Positions 1-12,100 of a stretch of 64,000 nt of DNA are shown here, piece after piece. The notes below the pieces were generated by a model. The model was not told the DNA's origin, made no database searches, and saw only the letters and a program-made list of their open reading frames with translations. Both the position numbers and the translations under genes were made by a program. Source of the DNA: Astropecten irregularis (taxonomy: Eukaryota > Echinodermata > Asteroidea > Paxillosida > Astropectinidae); NCBI GenBank assembly GCA_963971285.1, contig OZ020261.1, positions 434,001 through 498,000 on the forward strand. The letters are read 5' to 3'. The stretch's first letter is position 1, and each line of letters starts with the position of its first letter.

Positions 1-154
1 TGGAGGCCGCTTTGCAATCCTTACCAACCGGTGAGAACAGGAGGAACCCATGGGGGAGCTTATCGATGATCTCTACTTGGACAGGGCAGTCCAGGGACCG
101 CAGCCGACGAGCAAACATGATGGAGTCATCCAGGAGAGGATCAAAGGTGCAACC
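1..154 (-). CDS. LIPE: LIPE exon 9 (catalytic Asp and His), cut by window edge
   Basis: Codes residues 750-800 after acceptor CAACAG|GGTTGC. It contains [18 protein letters not shown] with catalytic Asp754 and KLPHGFL with catalytic His784. The frame is open at base 1, so at least part of this exon and the C-terminus lie outside. Confidence 0.95.
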
Positions 155-3100
155 CTGTTGGTGAGTGTAAAAAACAAAAATGTCATTTGAGGGAGAACTA
201 AGAAAACTATTGGATATGATTGTGTCACAGTGTGATTAAAAATCATTTGTTTTATAGTAAAAGTAAATAAAATAGATAAATAAATAAATAGATAAGGGAG
301 TTTCTTTAGTTGTTTTGAACCTCCCCCACTCTGAATGTAGCAGTCCAAAATGGTGTAGGTTGAGAATTTATGCAAATTATGGGAAATACATGGTTGAGTG
401 ATTTGAACCTGGGCCCTCTCTAATACCACACCAGTGTTGGGAGTACTAGACCATTTAGTGCAAATATCATTTTTTTTGTTACAATTTCACGGTTGATAAT
501 GTTGCCGATTTCCGATAAATTTTACATTGCAAGTATGAAGATCATCGGGAGTTTAGTAACCAATGGAGTTAGCAGCACAGTGTCATTTTCAATGTTTTAA
601 AAACATAAATTTCTGAGAAGAGTGGCACAACATCCAATTATAAACATCTTTGTGAAACAAACTATAATTTGTTTGCCCTGTGCATTAATTGGTACTGTAC
701 TCGGACGTGGACATGAACTTTGGTACTCAGACTCGGCCCAAAACTTAGACCTTGAAGTACTCGGAGTACTCTGTATTCCGATCTGAGGACTCTACTCCAA
801 CACTGTACCATACCAGTGCTCCACCAACTGATTAATCAAACCAGATAGTACAGTTGCTAGTCAAAAGCAGCCTTAAGACAGAAACATTTTCACAGCATGT
901 TTCGACCATTGCTGTCTTTAATACCCTGTAATTTAAAAATCTATGAATATTTTTGTTTTGGTTTGTTATCAATAATGTATACCCTTCAACAGTTTCCCCG
1001 TCTTGAGGTGACTTTCCAAGTGGCCAAACAAGCAGTATGACCCTATATCACTTTCCAATCTAACTCATGTCATTCGCTCAATCTCGCTACATGGTTCCAA
1101 GGGTCTTTTTCAGCACATCAGCTTAGGCTCTGGCTCAGGCTTCATCTGCATCATCTAAAATCTTAAAATATCACAACTTTGTGATTTTTCTTCAAAGTTC
1201 AAATTCTGTACTTCAACAGAGTATCTATTTATATGCCCTAGCCAAATGTCTCTTTTTTCATACGATTCAATACTTTCAAATAATTTACAAAAATGGAGCA
1301 GAAACCAGAGCCACAGTCAAAGCCGCAGCCGTAGCAGAGGTTTTATAAAGGACCCAAGCAAGATTCAAACTTACAATAATGTGAACAGGGGGCAGCCCCT
1401 TTAAGAGGTCATCTGTTGCAAACAGCGGAGACATGTATGAATTCGCCATGATGGGCACCTCACGCAGCTTCCTGATTGGTGAATTCACATAGGCCGATGG
1501 CGGCTCCGGCCCATCCTCGATGATAGGCCCAACCTCCAGGTCAAGGGTCGGGGGTTCCAGTTCCACCCCTGAGGAGGGATTGAGTTCAGCAACGCCCGGT
1601 AATAGTGAGTTCGTTGGAGGCGCGAGATTCCCACTCGCATCAGATAAGCTTTCAGTATGGTTGGTTTGATGCACGAACTTTGACCTCTGACCCGGAGAAT
1701 CAGGTGGCATGCTGGGATTGATAATGGCGACAGGTTCGGGTTCGTCGGAGGATGATGACTCACTCGGGCCAGTATCTCCATGCGCCATCTTGGAAATGGT
1801 CAACGAGATGCCACTATCCGGCAGCTTAAGCTCTTCCATATCGACGTCAGATGACCAAGCCGAGTCGGTCTGCTCCAAAGTCCGGAGGAATGCGTCCTCG
1901 TCCTCATCACCGCTCGGACGCACGCTGTCTCTTTCTTTGGTATCCTGCGACGATGTATCCTGACTGTCTGAGGACTCCGTGCTCATCAGGCTGCTTCCAC
2001 GTGACAGCTTCCGTGATGCGACAACGTTGAACTTGTCATTGGCCTTGTCGATGATGGCACTAGCCATCTCCTGAGAGATGAACTCTTCCTCTAAGCCGGC
2101 GTAGGCAGCCAGGCACCGGATCAGGATGCCGATGGGGAGTAGGGGATCCAGTAGACTGAGCATCCGGGAAGGGGATGGCTGGTAGTGGACATTGAAAGGA
2201 GTGTAGAGTGTGACTACGCCATCAGGTATTCGGATGCCATATGACGCTGCACGCATGGCGACAGCGATACTCAAGTTACCTCCAGCACTGTCACCCGCAA
2301 GACAAATATGCTCGCCAGTAGACCCTGAAGACAAAACAAAAATAAGAATATTTAATAATAATAATTATGGACATTTATAAAGCCCCTGTACCAGACGCAA
2401 GCGGTGCTCATGGCGCATTATCATAATCCCTGGTCATTGGGCTACATTATTCCTGAAACCATCTCAACTCCCTGGGGAGTTTACAGCTTCGGCTGCACAA
2501 AGGCCAATCAAGCACAAAGCCATCTCCACCTTTACAGGTACCCAATTAGGCCTACACCTGGGTAAAGATGAGCAATGTGTGACAAAGCGTCTTGCCTAAG
2601 GATGCAAGCACCACTACCCCATGGCTGGATTTGAACCCACAATCTGTAGATTGACTACAAGATCTTGAGTATGACCACTAGGCCACGGCTTAATAGTTTG
2701 GCAGCCATATAAGGTGAGGAAATACAAATACATGTATTGAGTAAAGGACTCTTCTTAATTAAGACATGTAAGAAAGGGTGGCTCTGAAAAAAATGTGAGG
2801 TTCAAACACATTTTAGAAATGGGGTTTAAAAAAAAAACTAGTTGTTGAGACCCCTCAGAAAAAGACTTGCAATAGACCGTTTGTGCAACCAATGTTTGCA
2901 TGCCATCACGTGACTTATAGTGGGTATTTTGTCATCTCATTTGGTGCAGAACAGCAGTGACAACGATCAAAGAAGATTATTATCATCCACATTCTTCTTT
3001 GCACATTTCCACCACTGCTCTGTGCCAAATGAGATGAAATAATATCCACTATAAGACACGTGAAGGCATGTTAACATTGGTCGCGCAATAGGTCTATTCA

Positions 3101-6100
3101 GACCAATGGAAGGGCAACTCACCCAGAAACTCTGCATTTTTAACAGCCCAGGCGTAGGCAAAGAAGCACTCCTCAAAAGCTCTTGGGAAAGGCTGCTCTG
3201 GAGCTAAAGAGTAGTCAATGGACACTATAGGCACTCCAAGATCCCTCGCCCAGGATCTGAGGTAGATCTGCAGATTAAAGGATCGGGATAAGGTTCAGGA
3301 TAAAGGCTACTTTATCAAGATGAACTTGAAAATGCTTTTCCATCAAATTCTCTTGATTAAAAAGCTGCATCGTCTTTGAGTGGACATTGGAGCAGACGGT
3401 GGCCTGGTTGTCTAACTTTGTGGAGTTGCCTCAGTATGACGAAGCCTTCAAGAAAAATGCCATCAAGGGCTCAGCCATCCCAAGGTGAGAGGAAACGCTA
3501 CAAACTGTTTCTCAGGTTGCAACATTGTTAATGCTGCACGTATCGATAAAATGATTCTTGGGATATACATGTGGCGGTATGTGCATGGTTTCTTACTGGC
3601 AAACGAACAAAGATAATTGGCTATTAGGGACACCACCAACATACGGCTGGATGGCTCAGTTGGTAAGAGCGTGGGTACAGTATTCCAGAGTATTCGCTGG
3701 TTCGAATCCCGCTCCAGTCAAATTGTCTTTGTTAATAATAATAATTTGGGAGGCTAATCATCCTTACTGGCAGCTGGGATGTAGAATTGTGAAGGATGCG
3801 GCTACAATGTGATCGAGTGGCAGTGGCGCCCTTGGCTGCCAGCACAACCCATTTATATGATCACGGAGCAGAGCCTGAGATCCAAAGTGTTTTAGTGATT
3901 TTAGTGGAGGGAGGAAAACCGGAGAACCCAAAGAAAAACCCTTGTAGCATAGGAGAGAACCAACGCACAACTCTACTCACATATGACCCAAGCTGGGATT
4001 AAACCCAGGCCACATTGGTGAGAGGCAAGTGCCTAACGCACTTGCCACCTATGCCCCCAATGACTTAAAATTTACCAGTTCTCCTTATGGTTATTTGATT
4101 TAAACAGGCTTACCTCATGAGATTTAGAAGTATGGGCAACAAACCCACCGCCATGAATATGTATGAGCAAGCCCTTAGACATTGGGGCTGTCGTCTTTGG
4201 GGGAAGGTCCTCCTGAGGTTTGCTGGACGCTTGCTGGGGGACCTCATTTAACCAGCCCTGTATTAGGAAGGAAAGTGAAAATGGAAGGACTCGTGAGGGC
4301 AGCAGACAAGTTTTTGCACTGACTGCAAATGAGAACAGGGAGATGCTATGGGTTTAACGAAACAGGCTCAGGCTCCGGCTAAGGCTCAGGCTCAGACTCC
4401 ATTTCGTGAATCCATTCTAATATAACAGGTATCAAAATTAAGGCTTTTGGCTGCGGTTTGGAAGAATGTTCTCTGGTTTGAAAAGGCAAACAGAGCTTCA
4501 GCTCCAATGAAAACCACAACATATAATATTTTCAGCATATGGATGACAGAGACAAAGCCAGAGCCTGAGCCTCCGTTTCATAAATCCCCTATTATATACA
4601 ACTGCAGACCTTTATGAAATGTGGCTTGAGGCTTGGCTTGGGATCTATTTTGCTACCGCCATTTTGTGTCTTAAATGAAGGGCTTGAGATACATGGTGAA
4701 GCTGGAGCTCTTGTTCCGCTTTGTCAAGGGGCACAATCTTTTTGTTTTCTTTTGTGAGCCTCAAAGGCGGTAGCGAAATAAGTACCAAGCCTAGCCTCAA
4801 GCCAGGTGGCTCTGGAAAAACATGATTACATGTAACTTGACGATCCAGTCAGTATGCTCTGGCCGTCTTCAGGAGAAAGAGCAAGTTGTTGAGACCCCTC
4901 TTCTCTTGAAGATGGCCAAAAATACTGAGAGCCACCTCATACTCACATAAGAGTTTATATACTCACTGTGTTACTGCAAAAACATATTACTTTATTACAT
5001 CTGTTTGTTTGTCTGTCCCAGCCATCATACCTGTCCATCACGTTCCACGAATGACAGCAGCCGTATCTGCACTGAGCCTGGTCCTGTATGGGCACAGGGT
5101 GGCACGATCGTCACCGGTTCCCCGTCTTCGCCATCCAACTCAAATGTGTGCGGTTGGATCTGGATTAGCTTATTGATGGAGACAGTACCAGCCATTAAAT
5201 TGCACATCTCCTGAGGATGTAAAAGATAACACAAAGTTCCACCTTGTAAATTCTAAGTATTTATAAATAACTTGCTTCAGTCAAGTGGTTTTCTTGAATG
5301 ACATTGGTCCTCCATGCCTTTCTGTCTATTTGAAATCATCTGATTCCGGCCTTGTGTCCATTTTTTGAACATGCCCACTTGCCCACCTCTCACACTCACC
5401 TCATATGGTCCCCATAACAAGCCCCGAGGAGGCCCTTTTTTTTTTTCTTTTTTTTTTATGAAAAATCGCCAATCACAAGGCCCAAAACAGGCCACTCGAG
5501 GTGATGGCTAAAACGAGGAGAAAAGGAAACAAAGAAGAAATCAAGGGGTAGAAAGATAACTATTGATGTTGCACTTAAATTGAGACAAATTGTAAGTGGA
5601 AGGGAAGCAGGATGCAGGGAGTGAATTCCACAGCAAGGCGGTACGCGGGAAGAAACTGGATGAGTATCCCCGAGTATTTGACTTGGGGACCACCACAGTG
5701 TAAGAATGTGACTGAGCAGAGAAACGTGTGGTGCGACCAAAGGTACGGTTGGGTGGAACAACCAGTGAGAGTCCATTGGAGCACCTACCAAAAAAGTATC
5801 CTAGGCGCCAGTGAAGCATGACCTTTCTGGTTATGACTCAATCGACTTAGAACTGCTGTCGGCCGCTGCAAAATCATCCTCAGAAATTTGAGGTACAGCG
5901 TCACTGAAGACACCAGCTGCATGTGCGGAGAGGAGCAGACCATGCAACATCTTCTTGTCTGCTCACTTAGGCCAGAGCCATACACACCTGAGGATCTGAT
6001 GGCACTTACTCCCCCTGCCATGCCATGTACTCAACACTAGAGTGGACTTATCTAGTGACTAGCTATTAAGCGTAGTGACTCGAAAAGAAGAATAAGAAGC

Positions 6101-9100
6101 CTACCTCTATCTTCTTTTTGTGGTTTCCCAGCCTTATCGCACTTTTCCCTGTTTCCCTGGACAATCAGTCCCCTTTGTCCTGATCCTCTCATCCATTTAA
6201 ATGTATTTTAACATTGTTCTTATCCTTTAGCCTTTGAGAAAAATTCTTTGAGGATCGAAATGTCAGGCTCTCCTATGAATGTAAGGTTGGGTTGGATCAT
6301 TGGGTACTCCAAACAGACAAGAAGGCTTAAGTTTGTATCCTAGTGTCGATTTCACCAAACTCATCGCAACTTGCCATCAATCGTAGGACTTATGATGCAC
6401 TGCAGTCCTTTGTAGGATACGATGGGTTATTCTTTGTAACTTGGGTTACAATCGATAGTAGGGCTTCGTGAAATGGACCCCTGATTCTTTGCCTGCTGTT
6501 AAGAATACTTCCAAGGAAGGTTTCTACTCACAGCAATTACGTCTCCCTCGGTGATGGACCAGAATGCTTTGCAAAACTTGATGTCCGATTTGTTCGTGAC
6601 GCTGACAATCTGCTTGGCTCTTGCTTCCGGGTTTGTTAGATATCGACTCCTGCATATAGAATGCAATAAAAGAATGCAGTGATACAATGCAATTGCTACT
6701 TGTTCCACTCTATTATTGCAAAAGCAAACCAAATTGAGTACAGACGTTCAGCAAATTAAAGAAAGAATGAAAGCAAAACTCAACTAGAACAGCGAAGGTG
6801 TCATGGCTCCCTGCAGCCTTACGTGCAGTTACAAACACGATAGCAAACACCCATCCATCACACACACACACACAAACATTCAACATTTTGAAACAATAGG
6901 AAAAACTTCAACATTTTTCATTTACAATAATAACATTATTATTTTGGACAACACACCCATCAAAAAAAAAGAAAAAAAATCAACATTTTGAAACAATAGA
7001 AAAAACCTCAACATTTTGAAACAATAGAAAAAAACTCAACATTTTGAAACAATAGAAAAAACTTCAACATTTTTCATTTACAATAATAACAACATTGTTT
7101 TGGACAACGCACCCATCCAAAAAAAAAATGGCGGTTCAAGCACATACTAAAAAACTTTAACATTTCACGCGGATGGCCGAATGGTACGGCCGGACGGGAC
7201 GAACGGTACTACTACATAGGCTTCGCTTTGCTTCGCAGCTCGCCAAAAAATGGAGACAAGTTTTGAAAAACTCTAAATCCCTTCAATCCAGGGAGCATCA
7301 ATCATATAGGCCTATAGAAAATATTTATGATTCCTTTGTTATTTCCATTAAAATACATTGAATGGGGGTACTGTCTGGAATAAGAGGTTCAATGAACCTT
7401 TATTTTCCCAAACATCCACTCATTGTGGTGCATTCCCCCTTTGATTTGCATTTGAATAGATCGGCATTTTTGTGCAGACCGCAATCAGTGAGCTGCTTTC
7501 ATGCACAGACCGCCTGGAATTTGATGTATTGTTCGGCACATCCAACCATTGTCATGATTGTGTGCCCACATTGTTTACGCCAAGCACTCTGCACTCATAG
7601 CCAAGCTAGGTGACCTATTTTTAACTAATGGCTGAATGAGGTCATTACAAGCAAAGCAAAAATAAAACTGGGCTGAAGGGGTTAACCATTTCATGTTGCA
7701 CTTATATTAACCAGCAATTAAAAGTAGTATCATACATTGGTTTTTGTCAAAGAAATACAGATTCATGGGCAAATATATCAAGGATGATACAATAATAGTC
7801 ATCTGTGAAAATTTCAGTCCCATACGGTGCCCACTTTTTGAGAAAACAATGAAAAACGGCCACAGTATTTCTTAAGTCTTTTCTCTTTTATTTTGGATCT
7901 TTTAAAAGATCAAAAAGATTTTTGGTTAATGTTTTACTAATTTCTGGATAAATACACCATTTCAGGCGGAAGAATGTTAACGGTATGTTTCTACCACCAC
8001 CATCTTCATACCCTGTAAGTTATACATACATATAAATCTGTAAACATTTCTGTTTTGGTCTCTTACCAAAGTATGATAGTACCTTTAACACTGACTATTT
8101 GTATGTCTGGACTTCAGAAATGCAATAGAGTGTGTTCATGTAGATCCGCAACAGCCATGATTATACATTTATACATGAAATGCACTTTTCTCAGACAATG
8201 TGCACAGAGCATCACTCACTGTGCATTATTTTGGTACAAAACAGGAAATGTACATGTACCAGTAACTTTACAGAAATGAATCCTTTTTGTCAGTATGTAA
8301 AATGCACAACATCATTCCTGATTCCTAATAAATTATGGGAAACCACCATCCTTTATCACTGTATTTGGCATAATGAAGACTTGGCCAAAGTCCAATCATT
8401 TGTGTTGCAGATGTGTAACTAATTTCGGCCAAATTTACATTATAGAGTTTCAGCAGTGTTGTAGTCGAGTACCAAGTTTTCCAAGTAAACACAGTGCCGA
8501 GTACAGGTCGAGTCCGATTACTTTTTAATCGAGTCCTGGGCAAAAAAACCGAGCTCGAGTTTTCCAGAGTCCGAGTATGGGCCAAGTTTAACTACAAAGA
8601 CATCGAATACATCCCGAGTACATTTTTAAACTAGAACATTGTGCCATGTGCCCATTAGTGAATGTGACGCGTTTGTGTACATGTGCACAACATCTACACA
8701 TGACATACATGTACGATCTTTCCTCGCCTTGTAAGTTAGAAAATGCAGCATGTGATGAACGCAAAGGCAGCCAATGGAAAGAAGGTTGCAATTTATTTCA
8801 CTGGTATTTTTGTAGTGTTCCATAAGAATAGGACGATACAAAAATGTGCACCAGGAATACTGCATGCGCTGCATAGAGTCAATAACGCAATACATTCATC
8901 CTTTTTTTTACAAGCAGTTTAGTTTCAAAAAATTTGTATAAAAAAATCTGAATTTTCTTTTGAATCGGGCCTACTTGCAACTGGGGTTGAGTTCACCGAG
9001 TACAATTTGTAGAATTCGGGGACGAGTGCGTGTACGAAATTATGAGTATGGGCCGAGTACAAATATAAACGAGTACGGGCCAAGTACTTATTGGTGCTCG

Positions 9101-12100
9101 AGTTGCACTTGAGTTTGAGTTCAAGTACGAGTACTCCAACAGTGAGAGTTTGACAAGTTCCACTGTTTGTACATGTACAGTATCTAGACCATATTTTCTT
9201 TAGTTTCCTTTGTTTCCATAGCAACAACAAACTCTGAAGAAAAAAAACACCATTTTGGTAGGTCTTCAGTCAGTAGTCAAATGCAATAACAAAATGACTG
9301 TGAATGGTAAACAACATTTTTTTCCTGCATGGCCTGGTGAATACATACCCATGAAAGAGGGAGGAGGCCACCCTGGAAAATGAGCCTTCGTGTTTGTGGT
9401 ACCCCTCACTGTAAGAAGCCAAGGCCACTGCTACCGTTTGCAATGACTGCCAAATACTGTCACAAAACTGCAAATAGAAAATCATGAGTTAATCAAACAT
9501 ACATTTGTTTTGACACTGAAAGACATGTGACATGAGCTTGGTCATTCAATCATGTTGGGCAAAATTCTGTTTTCTATTTTACACGTACAAAGTCGTACAT
9601 GTATATCAACATTAACAAACTCCATTACAATATCATGTAACTTTCTCATACTGTACTTCAAAACAAAGTTCAATTATGATTACTGTACTATACTTACTGT
9701 AGGAGAGCTTTTAAATGTATGTTTCTATCATACCAAGAAATTTCTCAAAGGCTGTCCTTTCTCTAAGTCTTCTTTTCTGTGTGTCTTCTAGAACGTTGGA
9801 GGCCATGGATCTCCATATTCTCCTATAGATCCTTTGCTGTTCTTATTATTTCAATTTCACTGATCTTCATCCAGCTCTACATCTAAGCAATGTTACATAT
9901 TTCAGGTCATTATTTTGTTTATTGGGCAGTTTGCCAAAATTTGATCTTCAAACCAGTCGACAACTTGAAACTTGTACAGAATAAATAATGAAAACAAAGT
10001 ACACATACTGTGCATGTACATGTACATTACCGGTACGTACTTCTTGTTATGTACCCTTTTGCTCTAGACAGTAGACTGTAGGCCTATACTGTATTCTGCA
10101 AATTACAAATCATGTACATGTACAAATCTATTTTATTCACTAAAATGTAAAGATTTGTCAAGAATAATAGATGGCACAAGTTTAAAAAGTTGGGGATCCA
10201 GAATATTTTTTGGAAGGGGCTGAATGGCTTACAACCAAGATCGATTTTTACATGTACACATGTACATGTAAGTCCTACAGTAATAGTGTCATCATGCATT
10301 TTGTGGCTGCCATGACATTATGGCGAATCACAACCACTATAAACTGCACCCCGTTATTGCACTTGTCGCAACAGTTGACCGCTGTTTTAATAAGTTTTTG
10401 TTTACATTTCACTTGAGTTCTTTGTACCGCAACTAAGCAAACAAATATTATTCAATTCCCCTTACTTTTTACATGTACATGTACATGTATGTATGTAATT
10501 CCTCCTTAGGCAGGACTATCTAATCCTGCGCGCATATAATATGTAGGCCAACCGCTAATCTACTGGGAAAACATGGTTTTGTTTTAGGTCAGAATCTGAT
10601 TATGTACAAATCATTATCAAACATGATGAAGTTTTCTTTTGCCTATTTACAGCCCTGATGTGGACAGAAGTGATCAATAGGAAAGATAAGGCCACTAGGA
10701 ATAAGGCCAAGCCAAGTTGTGTTTACTGTAACCACCTCTACAATGTATATTAATGTACATGTACTATGTACCTTGAATGTCTGCAACCTTTGCCGACCAT
10801 GAGCTGTTCCAAAAGGGCTCCGCCTTTTGTTATAAAATTCTATTGTTTGCTCTAAACATACACGTACATGTTTGAGTTGGCCATGGTTAACATACATGAC
10901 ATAGTTGATGTGCGGCAATTGTATTTCTGTATGATATGGGCAGTGCTTTCTTAACCCTTTCAGTCATACATGCATGTTTACATTATGCATACAATGTAAA
11001 CATGCATTACACATCCACATGCCGGTATATAGGTACAATGTACAGTGTACATAGTTGATCTCCAAAATCACTTGAATGCAATAGCGCTCTGCACTAATGA
11101 TGTCACACGAGTACAAAATTCCCGGATGTCAGACAAACTGTTCAGGCATGCATATGCATGCATGCACGCACACACACACACCTACTACACGTTTGCATGA
11201 TTGCAATGTTTGTCTGAGATCCGGTGTGCTATTTTTAGCGCAAGCGCGGAGTGCTATTGCACCATATACCAAGGTGGTTTTTGCTCTTTGAGCAATTTTT
11301 TTTTATGTTCCACTCGTACAGTACATACCCTTAACCAATGAATGGGGCGTTGATTTATTGACTACTGTAAACTGCTTATCAACCAAAATATTGACCTTAA
11401 ATATTTAGAGAATGCTTGGAATAAAGAGGGCCTGACGTTTTGATTCTAGCAGGACCTTTCTCAAAATTGAAAAGCTTTTCAATCCTAGCAGAATCTTTCT
11501 CAAAGGCTATTAAGAAAGATCGTTCTAGGATCAAAACGTCAGGTCCTCCTAACTCCAAGCAAATGTTATCCTGGGGCCTTTTCTAAAACTCGGCTCCAGC
11601 TCCTCAGTGTTCCGGCTCCGTCTCTGTCAATGCTGCTGAAAATATCTAAGTTATAGTTTTTTATTGAAGCTGAAGCTCTGTTTTCTTTTTCAAACCAGAG
11701 AATCTACTTCCGAACCGCAGCCAAAATCATTTATTCTAATACTCGTTATTTTATTGAAAAATGAACAAAGAAAAATTGACTGGAGCTGGATTCGAAACGG
11801 CGTCCTCCTGAATACCATACAGGCACTCTACCAACTGAGCCATCCAACCCAACATAGGGTAGAGCGCCTATCAGTATTCAGAAAGTCACCGGTACAAATC
11901 CCGCTCCAGTCAATTTTTCTTTATCACTTTTCAATGACTTTAAATTCAGTCAGTTTCCCTTGTGGTTAGTTGATGACTCGTTATTTTAGAATTGATTCAC
12001 GAAATGGAGCCGGAGCCAGAGCCAAGCCGAGGTTGGGGGACCCTGATATGATTACCGGTACATACAAATGAGGACAGGTACCATACCTGGAATCCTAAGC

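Noticed and set aside
1285-1374. Open frame continuing past LIPE exon 8
   Set aside because: Follows a consensus donor (ATT|GTAAGT), loses similarity to HSL exactly there, and the next HSL segment resumes at 154.
3646-3718. Possible functional tRNA gene
   Set aside because: Mismatched T stem and poor anticodon loop, many related copies with SINE leader and tail, and target duplications around sister copies: SINE heads, not tRNA genes.
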